This document shows, one piece after another, positions 16,864 through 26,108 of a stretch of 61,894 bases of DNA (the first letter of the stretch is position 1; every line of letters starts with the position of its first letter). The DNA lies in contig NZ_JAKDUR010000008.1 of NCBI RefSeq assembly GCF_030457605.1, positions 1 to 61,894 of the forward strand, given 5' to 3'. The stretch is from Halomonas sp. (lineage in GTDB: Bacteria > Pseudomonadota > Gammaproteobacteria > Pseudomonadales > Halomonadaceae). The position numbers and the translations under genes are program-made. The notes beneath the pieces are model-generated. The model saw only the letters and a list, made by a program, of their open reading frames with translations. It made no database searches and had not been told where the DNA came from.

Positions 16864-17891
16864 TGCGCATTCGACCCATTGCCCGGGATGATCTGGATGG
16901 GCTGCAGGCGCTTTCGCAACAGGCCGGCGTCGGGTTTACCTCGCTGCCCGATAACCGCGAGTTTCTCGCCGGCAAGATTGAAGCCGCCGCCAGCGCCTTT
17001 GAAGAACGTACCGAGCGGGATAACCGGCTGTACTTTTTCGTGCTGGAAGACGAAACCGACGGCGAGCTTGCCGGCTGCTGCGCCATAGAAGGGCAGGTCG
17101 GCCACGACGTGCCGTTTTACCATTACCGTCTGGGGACGCTGGCGCACTCGTCAGTGCAGCTGGATTTGCATCGCACCATTGATACGCTGTTTTTAAGCTC
17201 CGATCACACCGGCGATGCCGAGGTGTGCTCGCTGTTTGTACGCCCCGAGTACCGCGGCGAGGCCAACCGCCATCTGCGTAACGGCGCACTGTTGTCCAAG
17301 GCGCGGTGGCTGTTTATTGCCGAGTTCCGCGACCGTTTCCCGGAAAAAGTGCTGGCCGAAATGCGCGGGCTGTTCGACGACAACAACCGCAGCCCGTTCT
17401 GGGAGAGCCTGGGGCGGCACTTTTTCCCCATGGACTTTGACGAGGCCGACCGTCTCACGGGGCTGGGGCAAAAGAGCTTTATCGGCGAGCTGATGCCCAA
17501 GTTCCCGATTTATACCACCTTCATGCCAGAAGAAGCGCGCGAGTGTATCGGCCAGGTGCACCGCCATACCCGCCCGGCACTTGAGATGCTCAAGAAAGAA
17601 GGGCTGCGCTGGGAAGGCTACATCGACATTTTTGACGGCGGCCCTACGGTGGAAGCCTACATTGACGACGTACGGGCGGTGCGCAATTCGCAGCGCTGCC
17701 GCGTGGAGGTGGACGCCAACGCCATTGAAGAAAGTGTCAGCCGCTGGCTTGCAGCCACGACCACGATGCTGGGCTTTACCGCCGCCTGGGTAGGCCGCGC
17801 GCCCCGCGACGAGAGCATTGTACTGACCCCCGCCGAAGCCCGGCGCCTGAATGTCACCACGGGCGATACCCTTCGCCTGCTGGAAACCTGA
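16863..17891 (+). CDS. aruG: Arginine N-succinyltransferase, beta subunit (AruG/AstA)
   Basis: A 342-residue paralogue of the preceding subunit and its expected partner in AST step 1. The opening RIRPIARDDLDGLQALSQQAG, the core SPFWESLGRHFFPMDFDEADRL, KSFIGELMPKFPIYTTF and YIDIFDGGPTVEAYIDDVRAV are all AstA-family marks. It starts at the ATG that overlaps the aruF stop (ATGTAATGC). This subunit is closer in look to single-subunit E. coli AstA than AruF is; the alpha/beta naming follows Pseudomonas order. The next gene, astD, begins 56 bp downstream. Confidence 0.94.
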   Translation: MRIRPIARDDLDGLQALSQQAGVGFTSLPDNREFLAGKIEAAASAFEERTERDNRLYFFVLEDETDGELAGCCAIEGQVGHDVPFYHYRLGTLAHSSVQLDLHRTIDTLFLSSDHTGDAEVCSLFVRPEYRGEANRHLRNGALLSKARWLFIAEFRDRFPEKVLAEMRGLFDDNNRSPFWESLGRHFFPMDFDEADRLTGLGQKSFIGELMPKFPIYTTFMPEEARECIGQVHRHTRPALEMLKKEGLRWEGYIDIFDGGPTVEAYIDDVRAVRNSQRCRVEVDANAIEESVSRWLAATTTMLGFTAAWVGRAPRDESIVLTPAEARRLNVTTGDTLRLLET

Positions 17892-17947
17892 CGCTGACAC
17901 ATCCGACGCTTGTACACCATGCCAACACATGGCCAAGGGAGACTGAT

Positions 17948-19420
17948 ATGCACACCACGCAACAGCAGCTGATCAACGGTGAATGGGTCGAGGGTAGCGC
18001 AGCGGCGCTGGCCAAACACGACGGCGTTTCCGGCGCGCTTTTATGGCAGGGCGGCGCCGCCGATGAGGCCCAGGTTCAAGCCGCAGTCAACGCGGCCCGG
18101 GGCGCTTTTTCCGGCTGGGCAAAAACGCCTTTTGCCGAGCGCAAGGCACTGGTAGAGCGTTTTGCTGAGGTGCTGAAGAGCCGTCAGGAAGCTCTGGGCG
18201 TGGCCATTGCGTCAGAAACCGGCAAGCCACTGTGGGAGGCGCGCACCGAAGCCGGCGCGATGATTGGCAAGGTGGCACTGTCGATCAGCGCCCATGACGA
18301 ACGTACCGGCGAGCGCGAAAAACCCGTGGGCGATGCCCGTGCCGTGCTGCGCCACCGCCCCCACGGCGTGATGGCGGTTTTCGGCCCGTACAACTTCCCC
18401 GGCCACCTGCCCAACGGCCATATTGTGCCGGCGCTTCTGGCGGGCAACACCGTGGTGTTCAAGCCCAGCGAACAGACCCCGCTCACCGCTGATTTGACCC
18501 TGCAGTGCTGGCTGGAAGCCGGCCTGCCGGCGGGGGTGATCAACCTGGTGCAGGGCGGCGTGCCAGTAGGCCAGGCGCTGGCCGGTGATCCGGACATCGA
18601 CGGGCTGCTGTTTACCGGCAGCGCCAAGGTCGGCGGCATCCTGCATCGCCAGTTTGCCGGCCAGCTGGACAAGATTCTGGCGCTGGAGCTTGGCGGCAAT
18701 AATCCGCTGGTAGTAAAAAGCGTGCCCGACCAGCGCGCCGCAGTGCTGACCATTTTACAATCGGCGTTTGCCTCCGGCGGCCAGCGTTGTACCTGTGCGC
18801 GGCGCTTGCTGGTGCCCAGGGGCGAGGTCGGCGACCGGCTGGTCGAGGCGCTGGCGGAGGCCATGCGCAAGCTGCGCGTAGCTGAACCGTTTGACGAGCA
18901 GAATCCGCCGTTTTACGCAGGCCTGGTCAGCGCCGCCGCCGCTGACGGCCTGCTGGAAGCCCAGCGGGCGCTTGAAAACAAGGGTGCCACCGTGCTCCAA
19001 CGCATGCAGCGGCTGCAGGATGGCACCAGCCTGCTCAGCCCCGCGCTGCTCGACGTCACCGGCCTTGAGGTGCCCGACGAAGAGCACTTTGGCCCGCTAT
19101 TGACCGTGCGGCGCTACGCCGACTGGGATGAAGCCATCGCGCTTGCCAACGACACCCGCTACGGGCTGTCGGCCGGGCTGATCGGCGGCGAGCAGGCCGA
19201 CTGGGACGATTTTCTACTGCGCATTCGCGCCGGCATCGTTAATTGGAACCGCCAGACCACCGGCGCCTCGGGCGATGCGCCTTTTGGTGGCGTGGGTGAC
19301 AGCGGCAACCATCGCCCCAGCGCCTACTACGCAGCGGACTACTGCGCTTACCCGGTGGCCTCCATGGAAACCGACACGCTGACGCTGCCGGAAACGCTGC
19401 CGCCCGGAGTGACGCTATGA
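17948..19420 (+). CDS. astD: N-succinylglutamate 5-semialdehyde dehydrogenase
   Basis: A 490-residue NAD-dependent aldehyde dehydrogenase oxidising succinylglutamate semialdehyde to succinylglutamate (AST step 4). The catalytic cysteine lies in [15 protein letters not shown] (about residue 280), the general base in [13 protein letters not shown] (about residue 245), and the cofactor segment in [24 protein letters not shown]. The C-terminal part has [29 protein letters not shown], typical of AstD. The ribosome site AAGGGA precedes the ATG. The stop overlaps the astB ATG by four bases (ATGA), so the two are coupled. Length matches E. coli AstD (492). Confidence 0.96.
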   Translation: MHTTQQQLINGEWVEGSAAALAKHDGVSGALLWQGGAADEAQVQAAVNAARGAFSGWAKTPFAERKALVERFAEVLKSRQEALGVAIASETGKPLWEARTEAGAMIGKVALSISAHDERTGEREKPVGDARAVLRHRPHGVMAVFGPYNFPGHLPNGHIVPALLAGNTVVFKPSEQTPLTADLTLQCWLEAGLPAGVINLVQGGVPVGQALAGDPDIDGLLFTGSAKVGGILHRQFAGQLDKILALELGGNNPLVVKSVPDQRAAVLTILQSAFASGGQRCTCARRLLVPRGEVGDRLVEALAEAMRKLRVAEPFDEQNPPFYAGLVSAAAADGLLEAQRALENKGATVLQRMQRLQDGTSLLSPALLDVTGLEVPDEEHFGPLLTVRRYADWDEAIALANDTRYGLSAGLIGGEQADWDDFLLRIRAGIVNWNRQTTGASGDAPFGGVGDSGNHRPSAYYAADYCAYPVASMETDTLTLPETLPPGVTL

Positions 19421-20778
19421 CTCGTCAGGCCCAGAAAACGAATGTCTGCGAGGTCAATTTTGACGGCCTCGTGGGCCCCACCCATAACTACTCGGGGCTG
19501 GCAGCGGGTAACGTGGCGTCAAAGCGTCACGCCGGGCTGGTGTCCAACCCGCGCGAAGCGGCGCTCCAGGGGCTTGAGAAAATGCATGCCCTAAGCCGCG
19601 CGGGCTACGCCCAGGGCGTGCTGCCGCCCCAGCAACGCCCGGATCTCGAGACCCTGCGCACGCTGGGGTTTTCCGGCAGTGCGGGTGACATGCTGGCACA
19701 GGCCGCCAGCCAGTCGCCGGCCATCCTGCGAGCGGTGTGCTCGGCTTCAAGCATGTGGACGGCCAATGCCGCGACGGTCACGCCGGGTGCGGATGCGCCT
19801 GACGACCGCGTGCATTTCACGCCGGCCAATCTGCAGTCCGGCTTGCATCGCTGTCTTGAGCCGGCCACCACGGGGCGGATACTACAGGCCATCTTCAGCG
19901 ATCCCCGGTATTTTGCACATCATGCGCCGCTACCGGCCACACCGGCCTTTTCCGACGAAGGGGCGGCCAACCATACGCGGCTGTGTGCCGGCTATGCCGA
20001 GCCGGGCGTGCATCTGTTTGTCTACGGCCGCGAAGCCTTTGGTAATGCGCCTGCGCCGCGGCGCTTTACCGCGCGACAAACCCGGGAAGCGAGCGAAGCG
20101 ATCGCCCGTCAGCACGGCCTGACGGATGCCCAAACGGTGTTTGCCCGCCAGCACCCGGACGCCATCGACGCCGGGGTGTTTCACAATGACGTGATCGCGG
20201 TGGGCAACGGCCCGGTGCTGCTGTATCACGAAATGGCGTTTGCCGATGAGCAGGGCACGCTTGCCGAGCTGCGCGAAAAAATGCCCGAGCCGCTGATTCC
20301 CATACGCGTGCCGCTTGAGGCGGTCAGCCTGGAAGACGCGGTGGCCACGTATCTGTTCAACTCCCAGCTATTGTCCAATCCGGACGGCAGCATGACACTG
20401 GTGGTGCCCGGTGAGTGCGAGCACAATGAGCCGGTGTGGCGCACGCTACAGGATCTGGTACTGGCCGGCCACAATCCGATTGGCGAGATTATCGTCAAGG
20501 ACGTCAAGCAGAGTATGCAAAACGGCGGCGGGCCGGCCTGTTTGCGCCTGCGGGTAGCGCTGAGCGAAGCCGAGCGCGCCGCACTGGCCGGCCGTGTACT
20601 GATGACCGATACGCTTTACCATGAACTGACGGGCTGGGTGAAACGTCATTACCGTGAACGCCTGGCGCCGGAAGATCTGGCTGACCCGCTGCTGGTCGAG
20701 GAGTCGCTTGCGGCACTCGACGAGCTGACCGGGATTTTGCAACTGGGTGCCGTGTATCCGTTTCAGCGGGAAACCTGA
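19417..20778 (+). CDS. astB: N-succinylarginine dihydrolase
   Basis: A 453-residue enzyme converting N2-succinylarginine to succinylornithine, CO2 and two ammonia (AST step 2). It belongs to the amidinotransferase-like fold. The start of the mature fold, [23 protein letters not shown], and the later [15 protein letters not shown] and [18 protein letters not shown] carry the expected Asn and His active-site segments. The C-terminal [14 protein letters not shown] holds the nucleophilic cysteine (about residue 373). The ATG overlaps the astD stop. Its own stop is followed within 14 bases by the TRIC-type gene, which may be co-transcribed. astE, normally next in E. coli, is missing here and lies at 58241. 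Confidence 0.96.
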   Translation: MTRQAQKTNVCEVNFDGLVGPTHNYSGLAAGNVASKRHAGLVSNPREAALQGLEKMHALSRAGYAQGVLPPQQRPDLETLRTLGFSGSAGDMLAQAASQSPAILRAVCSASSMWTANAATVTPGADAPDDRVHFTPANLQSGLHRCLEPATTGRILQAIFSDPRYFAHHAPLPATPAFSDEGAANHTRLCAGYAEPGVHLFVYGREAFGNAPAPRRFTARQTREASEAIARQHGLTDAQTVFARQHPDAIDAGVFHNDVIAVGNGPVLLYHEMAFADEQGTLAELREKMPEPLIPIRVPLEAVSLEDAVATYLFNSQLLSNPDGSMTLVVPGECEHNEPVWRTLQDLVLAGHNPIGEIIVKDVKQSMQNGGGPACLRLRVALSEAERAALAGRVLMTDTLYHELTGWVKRHYRERLAPEDLADPLLVEESLAALDELTGILQLGAVYPFQRET

Positions 20779-20792
20779 GGAGAGACCAACGC

Positions 20793-21500
20793 GTGAGCCA
20801 ACTGGTTTACTGGCTGGATATGGCCGGGGTGATCGTGTTTGCCCTGTCGGGGGTGGTGCTGGCCTGCCGCAACCGCATGGACCCCGTGGGCATGCTGGTG
20901 CTGGCGGCGGTCACCGGCATCGGTGGTGGCACGCTGCGTGACCTGGTGCTTGGCGTGCGGCCGGTCTTCTGGGTCAGTGATCCTACCTACCTGTGGGTGA
21001 TTTTTGCCACGGTGGCGCTGGCCATGATCGGTTTTCACTATATTCACCGGCTCTCCCGCGGATTCATGCCGGTGGCCGATGCCTTCGGGCTGGCGCTGTT
21101 TACCGCGCTGGGCACCCACAAGGCGCTGGAGCTTGGGCATGCCGGTGAAGTTGCCACGCTGATGGGAATGATGACCGGCGTGGCCGGCGGCATGATTCGC
21201 GACGTGCTCGCCCAGCGCGTGCCCATGGTGTTGCGCGAGGAAATCTATGCCACCGCGGCCTTTGCCGGTGGCATGGTGTATGTGCTGCTTTACACGCTTG
21301 GAGCGCCGCTGTTGCTGACCATTGGCGCCTCGCTTGCCGCCACGCTGGGTCTGCGGCTGGCAGCCATTTACTGGCATTTATCGCTGCCGGTGTTTGCCTG
21401 GGTGACGATTCCGCCCAGGCCGGCAGACGATGAGCAGGCGGTGGCACAAAAAGCCAAGGAACGGGTTCGCATGATTCGCCGCGAGCGTAAACGCCGGTAG
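20793..21500 (+). CDS. TRIC-type (YicG/UPF0126) membrane protein
   Basis: A 235-residue protein with two tandem repeats of a three-helix unit plus a seventh helix, the pattern of trimeric intracellular cation channels and the bacterial YicG family. Each half has the glycine signature: GIGGGTLRDLVLG near residue 45 and GVAGGMIRDVLAQ near residue 130. The tail after residue 205 is hydrophilic and strongly basic. The start is GTG at 20793 with GAGGAGAG ahead. In bacteria, these proteins act as potassium or glycine-related channels; the substrate here is not evident. It may be the distal gene of the ast operon because only 14 bp separate it from astB. Confidence 0.9.
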   Translation: MSQLVYWLDMAGVIVFALSGVVLACRNRMDPVGMLVLAAVTGIGGGTLRDLVLGVRPVFWVSDPTYLWVIFATVALAMIGFHYIHRLSRGFMPVADAFGLALFTALGTHKALELGHAGEVATLMGMMTGVAGGMIRDVLAQRVPMVLREEIYATAAFAGGMVYVLLYTLGAPLLLTIGASLAATLGLRLAAIYWHLSLPVFAWVTIPPRPADDEQAVAQKAKERVRMIRRERKRR

Positions 21501-21611
21501 TCCCGCATCTTTTGGCCGAAAGTCTCTGCTGTTGTTTAGCGTTTTATGGCATGATGCGCGGCGTTGGTAGCGATGGACTTTCAATGACAACACCAGGCAG
21601 GCACGAACGCC

Positions 21612-22319
21612 ATGTTCAAGGATTTTTATGCACAGAGCGGCGATGAAATAATCATCTCCGCCGAGCAGGCCAGCCGCTTCGCCAAAGGCGTTGCCGGTGA
21701 TTACAACCCGATTCACAACCCTGATGCACGGCGTTTCTGTGTGCCCGGCGATCTGCTGTTTGCCCTGGTGCTGGAGCGTTTCGGGCTATCCCAGCACATG
21801 GAGTTCCGCTTTCTGAGCATGGTCGGCGCCAATACACCGCTGACATTTTCCCGGTCGGAAAGTGGCGATATTCACGTCACCGACGCCGCCGGCAAATGCT
21901 ATCTGGAGGTCACGCGCAGCGGTGACACCACCTTTGACAGTGAGGCGGTAGATGCTTTTACCCGCTGCTATGTGGCGTTCTCGGGCAAGAATTTTCCGCA
22001 CTATTTAAAGCCGCTGATGGAAGCCCACGGGGTAATGTTCAACCCCAAGCGTCCGCTGGTGATCTACCACAGCATGGGTTTTACGCTGGAACGGCTGGAC
22101 GGCTTGGCGCCGGATCTCGCGCTCTCGCGTTCCTCGCTTGAAGTGCAGGGCAAGCGCGCCGATGCGTTGCTGGAGTTTTCCATTGAATCCGCCGGCAAGC
22201 CGTTCGGCGTGGGTTCAAAGAAACTGGTGGTCAGCGGGCTTTGTGACTATGACGTGACGGAAATGGACGCCATCGTGGAGGAGTTCTACCGGCTCAAGGC
22301 CGCTTACGAAGCTGCCTGA
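21612..22319 (+). CDS. DUF3581 family protein (MaoC/hotdog-like)
   Basis: A 235-residue soluble protein matching the gammaproteobacterial DUF3581 family of unknown function. The N-terminal FAKGVAGDYNPIHNPDARRFCVPGDLLFALVL resembles the catalytic loop of MaoC-like hydratases (Asp, Asn and His in DYNPIH), which suggests a hotdog fold that may bind an acyl thioester. The C-terminal half carries the DUF3581 features YHSMGFTLERL and SKKLVVSGLCDYDVTEMD. The ATG at 21612 has only a modest ribosome site (GGCAGG). It is a single-gene unit closed by a terminator at 22351. Function is inferred from fold resemblance only. Confidence 0.85.
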   Translation: MFKDFYAQSGDEIIISAEQASRFAKGVAGDYNPIHNPDARRFCVPGDLLFALVLERFGLSQHMEFRFLSMVGANTPLTFSRSESGDIHVTDAAGKCYLEVTRSGDTTFDSEAVDAFTRCYVAFSGKNFPHYLKPLMEAHGVMFNPKRPLVIYHSMGFTLERLDGLAPDLALSRSSLEVQGKRADALLEFSIESAGKPFGVGSKKLVVSGLCDYDVTEMDAIVEEFYRLKAAYEAA

Positions 22320-22350
22320 ATCGTGTTGTCATCGCGATGCTCATGAAAAT

Positions 22351-22386
22351 CCCCGACGTTTGTAAAGCGTCGGGGCTTTGGTTTTT
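22351..22386 (+). terminator. Rho-independent terminator after the DUF3581 gene
   Basis: CCCCGACG (22351-22358) pairs with CGTCGGGG (22368-22375) around a nine-base loop, followed by a T-rich stretch (CTTTGGTTTTTG). It is 31 bases past the stop. Confidence 0.85.
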
Positions 22387-22454
22387 GCCTTTGCAGCCTG
22401 GCGGGCGAATTGGCGAAGCCGGCGGCGCGTACCTTGAGGTCGAAAGCGCCTGCG

Positions 22455-23129
22455 TTAAATATGGCGAAACAGCGGCAGGTTGTCCTTCAGTAGCTGTCTC
22501 ATCGGCTCCAGCTGACTCTGGTGGAGTATCAGCACGCTTTCTTCCTGGATAAAGGTTTTACCCCGGGGAATCAGGAAAGCAAATTCGCCTTCTTCCAGAT
22601 GAAATTCGTGGATTTCCCGCAGGCCCTCGGCGGTGTGGCACTGGCTGCTGCGATAAAAGTCGTCCTCGCCGTAAACGAGTCGGTGATACATCTTGAATAG
22701 CGTATAAAGTGTCAACCCGCCCTCAAATGCCGGCCAGCGGACAGGGTGCTGTTCTATATCCTCATCAAATGCCTGCCCCCGGGCGCGGGCGGCTGCCAGG
22801 GCGCTTTCCAGCGCCTGGGGGAACGGCCGGCGAGCCGGCGCGCGATGAGCGTCAGTAAAATCGGTCACCGCGTGATCAAAGGCCTCAAGGTTACCCACCG
22901 GGTATTCGGTGCAGGCCAGATCGGCCGGTTCGCAGCCGCCGTTTTCCCAGCCGTGTATCACCCGCAGGGTCAGCAGCTCACGCTCCATGGGGCGCGCCAC
23001 AAACATGTACAGCATGATGCGCAGGTGTAAAAGCCGCTCCTGAGTATCGTTGTCAAACGCTTCATAAGGATCACTGAAAAGCTCATGAAGACGGCCGTGA
23101 GTGTGTTCCCTTGCTTCTGTGTAGTGCAT
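22455..23129 (-). CDS. Uncharacterised soluble protein
   Basis: A 224-residue protein I do not recognise. It is mostly helical by composition, with many His, Glu, Arg and Tyr. Visible segments are HGRLHELFSDPYEAFDNDTQERLLHLR, then LYMFVARPMERELLTLRVIHGWE near residue 45, and a Tyr/Phe-rich GLTLYTLFKMYHRLVYGEDDFYRS near 145. A more regular C-terminal part (HEFHLEEGEFAFLIPRGKTFIQEESVLILHQSQLEPMRQLL) may be a small beta-rich domain. There is no signal peptide or membrane segment. The frame is open upstream, but the ATG at 23129 (MHYTEAREHT) is the reasonable start. Convergent with the DUF3581 gene; the ogt gene lies 97 bp upstream on the same strand. Confidence 0.7.
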   Translation of the reverse strand: MHYTEAREHTHGRLHELFSDPYEAFDNDTQERLLHLRIMLYMFVARPMERELLTLRVIHGWENGGCEPADLACTEYPVGNLEAFDHAVTDFTDAHRAPARRPFPQALESALAAARARGQAFDEDIEQHPVRWPAFEGGLTLYTLFKMYHRLVYGEDDFYRSSQCHTAEGLREIHEFHLEEGEFAFLIPRGKTFIQEESVLILHQSQLEPMRQLLKDNLPLFRHI

Positions 23130-23226
23130 GACCGATCCCTTCACGCATGTTGGACGCGCCGTGAGTGTATTGATAGCCCAGGAGTGAAAACGCCGCCAAA
23201 TCTGTGGCGGAATGAGCGATGCAGCG

Positions 23227-23697
23227 TCAATGCGCGTGGTGCGCTTCGTGAGCGAGCAGCCATTCCTTGCGTACAATCCCGCCTGAATAGCCGGTAAGCC
23301 GGCCGCCTACGCCTACGACACGGTGGCAGGGCACAATAATTACCAGCGGATTCTTGCCGTTGGCCATACCTACCGCGCGAGAAGCCGTGGGTTTGTCGAG
23401 CGTTTCGGCAATCTCGCCATAGCTGCGTGTTTCGCCGTAGGGGATATCACCGAGGGCGTTCCATACCGTTTGCTGAAACGGCGTGCCGGCTGGCGCCAGC
23501 GGCAGGTCAAACACGCGGCGAGTGCCGGCGAAATATTCCGCCAGCTGTGTTTTGCAGCGTTCGAGTAGCGGGTGTGAACAGCGCTTGCCCAAAAGGCCCC
23601 GGGAGAACTCGATGCTGGCAATGCCGTCATCGCTTGCGCAAAGCGTCAGGCGGCCCAGCGGCGAATCTTCCGGTGGATCAAAATAATCAAGATACAT
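23227..23697 (-). CDS. ogt: Methylated-DNA--protein-cysteine methyltransferase (Ogt type)
   Basis: A 156-residue suicide repair protein that takes the alkyl group from O6-alkylguanine onto its own cysteine. The acceptor is Cys124 in the intact active site IIVPCHRVVG. The DNA-binding helix is RSYGEIAETLDKPTASRAVGMANGKNP, with the Arg finger in SRAVG. It lacks the Ada N-terminal domain, so it is of the constitutive Ogt type. The ATG at 23697 is clear. The promoter region (23698-23829) is shared with the divergent zinc-type dehydrogenase. A second, catalytically dead relative is at 61147. Confidence 0.95.
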   Translation of the reverse strand: MYLDYFDPPEDSPLGRLTLCASDDGIASIEFSRGLLGKRCSHPLLERCKTQLAEYFAGTRRVFDLPLAPAGTPFQQTVWNALGDIPYGETRSYGEIAETLDKPTASRAVGMANGKNPLVIIVPCHRVVGVGGRLTGYSGGIVRKEWLLAHEAHHAH

Positions 23698-23746
23698 GCC
23701 CAGCCTCCTGGCTTTTGCTATAGATAAACTTTGTTATTGTGACAGT

Positions 23747-23759
23747 TGTGACGCTCACA
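23747..23759. promoter_or_regulatory. Operator-like inverted repeat between ogt and the dehydrogenase
   Basis: TGTGA-CGC-TCACA is a perfect inverted repeat, and a further TGTGAC lies just upstream at 23738-23743. It sits in the divergent promoter region 71 bases before the dehydrogenase ATG. The half-sites match CRP (TGTGA/TCACA), but the three-base spacer is wrong for CRP (six), so another regulator is more likely. Confidence 0.4.
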
Positions 23760-23829
23760 GGATAACTGCAGCCACGCATTAATGCCTTAGCGTAGCTGTT
23801 TCGCCAACGCACAGCCAAAGGAGTCAGTT

Positions 23830-25002
23830 ATGGTTCACTCCGACACCATGTCCGCCATGCGGCTTACCGGCCACGGCGACGTGGAGCAGCTTGAGTACCG
23901 TCATGACGTGCCGGTAGCGCGCCCCGGCCCCGGCGAGGTGCTGGTGCAGGTGACCGCCACGGCCAAGAACAACACCGACCGCAAGGCCCGGGAAGGGCTC
24001 TACCCGGTCGGTGACAAGGACGATGTGACCTCCTTTGCCATGGGCGGCGAGGCCACGCTGACCTTCCCGCGCATTCAGGGGGCCGACGTGGCCGGCCGCG
24101 TGGCCGCGGTGGGCGAGGGCGTTGATGCCACGCGCATTGGCGAGCGTGGCCTTCTGGACTTCAACCTCTACCCCGATGCGCGCCGCCACCTGAACCTGAC
24201 GCCGGACTACTACGGCCACGGCGCCGACGGCGGCTTTGCCGAGTACGTCGCGGTGCCCGCCGATCAGTTCCATGCCGTGGACAACCCCGAGCTTGCCGAT
24301 GCCGAGCTTGCCGCACTTGGCATGTGCTCCTACCAGACCGCCTACCACATGCTCACCGCCTCCGAAGTGAGCGCCGGCGAGCGCGTGCTAGTGACGGGAG
24401 CCAGCGGCGGGGTAGGCACCGCGCTGATCCAGCTGTGCCGCATCATCGGCGCGATTCCCTACGCCGTGAGCACGCCGGCCAAGGCCGATGCGCTCAAGGC
24501 GCTGGGAGCCGAGGCGGTGATCGACCGCCACGACATGCCCAGCTTTGTCGAACGGGTGCTCGACGCCACCGGCGGCGCGCCGATTGATGCGGTGATGGAC
24601 CTGGTGGGCGGCGACATGACCACGCTGTTCATCGACACCATGATCCACGACATGGCCCGGCGCGCAAGCTACCCGCGGCTGTCCATCGCCGGGGCCAGCG
24701 GCGGCAACGCAAGCGAAATACTCTGGACGCGGATCTATCTTTACCAGGTGCGCATCAGCGGGGTATCCCACGGCACCCGGGCCGAGGCCGAGCAGCTGGT
24801 CGAGTGGATTCGCCAAGGCAAGCTCAAGCCCGTGCTCCACGGCGCGTTTCGGCTCTCGGCGCTGCACCAGGCCGAGCGCTACTTCGTCAATCGCGGCAGC
24901 GGTTTTCTGGGCAAGATCGTGATCGTGCCTGATAGCCAGTGGGAAGCCCACGGCGCGCCCTTCGCGCTTGCCGCCGACGACTCACAGGAGGACAGCTCGT
25001 GA
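23830..25002 (+). CDS. Zinc-type alcohol dehydrogenase-like oxidoreductase (quinone reductase branch)
   Basis: A 390-residue MDR-superfamily enzyme. The N-terminal GroES-like domain has PGPGEVLVQVTATAKNNTDRKAREGLYP, with no cysteine ligands at the catalytic-zinc positions, so it is probably zinc-free. The Rossmann part has VLVTGASGGVGTALIQLCRIIG near residues 185-205, the NADPH site of the QOR/CAA43093-like group. The start at 23830 follows AAAGGAG. It is translationally coupled to the proline-racemase-family gene: its TGA shares bases with the GTG start of that gene. The pair probably acts in one pathway; a keto- or imino-acid reductase step is possible but unproven. The upstream repeat at 23747-23759 may control both. 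Confidence 0.85.
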   Translation: MVHSDTMSAMRLTGHGDVEQLEYRHDVPVARPGPGEVLVQVTATAKNNTDRKAREGLYPVGDKDDVTSFAMGGEATLTFPRIQGADVAGRVAAVGEGVDATRIGERGLLDFNLYPDARRHLNLTPDYYGHGADGGFAEYVAVPADQFHAVDNPELADAELAALGMCSYQTAYHMLTASEVSAGERVLVTGASGGVGTALIQLCRIIGAIPYAVSTPAKADALKALGAEAVIDRHDMPSFVERVLDATGGAPIDAVMDLVGGDMTTLFIDTMIHDMARRASYPRLSIAGASGGNASEILWTRIYLYQVRISGVSHGTRAEAEQLVEWIRQGKLKPVLHGAFRLSALHQAERYFVNRGSGFLGKIVIVPDSQWEAHGAPFALAADDSQEDSS

Positions 25003-26108
25003 GCACGCCACATCGTTTTCAGCTGATGGACACCCACGCCGGCGGCGACGTCAGCCGCATCGTCACCGGCGGCATTGATCTGCTGCCCGGGGCCAGCGTG
25101 CGCCAGCAGATGGAATACCTGCGCGACAACGCCGACGGCCTGCGCGAGCTTCTGCTGTTCGAGCCCTACGGCATCCCGGAAATGTCGGTGGACCTGCTGG
25201 TGCCGCCCACGGTCCCGGCGGCCGCGGCGGGCTATATCATCATGGAGGTCATGGGCTACCCGATCTATTCCGGCTCCAACACTCTGTGTACCGCCACGGC
25301 GGTGCTGGAAGCCGGCATCGTGCCCAAGAAGGAGGGGCTTTCGCGGTTCAAGCTGGAGTCCCCGGCGGGGCTGGTGCAGGTCGAGGCCCGGGTACACAAC
25401 GACGTGGTGGAGTCGGTGACCTGCGAGGGCCTGCCCAGCTACATCGACACCTATCGGGCCACGCTCAACGTACCGGATATCGGGGAAATCACCTACACGG
25501 TGGCCTACAGCGGAGGCTTTTACGCGCTGATCGACGCCCGGGAGCTGGGCTTCAACCTGGTGCGCGACGAGGAGCGGGCGCTTGCCGACTGCGCGTATAA
25601 AATCGTCGAGGCGATTCAGGCCGAGCGGGGCTTTTCCCACTACACCCTGGGCGATGTGGGGCCGCTGCCGTTTCTGCATTTCATGGGGCCGGAACAGCAC
25701 GTGGGCGAGGGTTACTACCGGGCGCGCTCGGCCACCTACGTCCACCCGGGAGTGATTTGCCGCAGCACCACCGGCACCGGCACCTCGGCCAGGCTTGCCA
25801 TGATGCACCACGAAGGCCGGCTCAACCCCGGCGACCGGCTGGAGACCATCTCCCTGCGTGAAACCGGCTTTATCGGCACGGTGACCGGCATTCGCAAGGA
25901 GGGCGATATCGACGTGGTGGACAACACCATCACCGGGCGCAGCTACGTGCTCGCCCACTCCGACGTGGTGATCAACTGCGACGACCCGCTGGTGGAATGC
26001 GACGGCCTGCACCATATTCTAAGCGACCGCCACGCAAGGCTGCCCAAAGTCGAGCTGCCCGGTGCCGCAGGAGGGGAAGAAGACGGCGGCGAAAAAAGAG
26101 GTGACTAA
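24999..26108 (+). CDS. Proline racemase superfamily enzyme with a Ser/Thr catalytic pair
   Basis: A 369-residue member of the proline racemase / hydroxyproline epimerase / trans-3-hydroxyproline dehydratase superfamily. The start is taken as GTG at 24999, overlapping the TGA of the preceding gene, with CAGGAGG eight bases ahead; the longer frame from 24939 is unlikely. The conserved DTHAGGDVSR opening is present. In the first catalytic loop, where racemases have MCGHG, this protein has YSGSN (Ser91). In the second, where they have SPCGTGTSA, it has STTGTGTSA (Thr258). Both catalytic cysteines are thus replaced, so a two-base racemase mechanism is unlikely. A dehydratase or another reaction is more plausible. 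The substrate is unknown; coupling to an oxidoreductase gene is the main clue. Confidence 0.88.
   Translation: MSTPHRFQLMDTHAGGDVSRIVTGGIDLLPGASVRQQMEYLRDNADGLRELLLFEPYGIPEMSVDLLVPPTVPAAAAGYIIMEVMGYPIYSGSNTLCTATAVLEAGIVPKKEGLSRFKLESPAGLVQVEARVHNDVVESVTCEGLPSYIDTYRATLNVPDIGEITYTVAYSGGFYALIDARELGFNLVRDEERALADCAYKIVEAIQAERGFSHYTLGDVGPLPFLHFMGPEQHVGEGYYRARSATYVHPGVICRSTTGTGTSARLAMMHHEGRLNPGDRLETISLRETGFIGTVTGIRKEGDIDVVDNTITGRSYVLAHSDVVINCDDPLVECDGLHHILSDRHARLPKVELPGAAGGEEDGGEKRGD

Noticed and set aside
24999-26108. Plain proline racemase or hydroxyproline epimerase
   Set aside because: Both catalytic cysteine positions are Ser and Thr, so that name would mislead.
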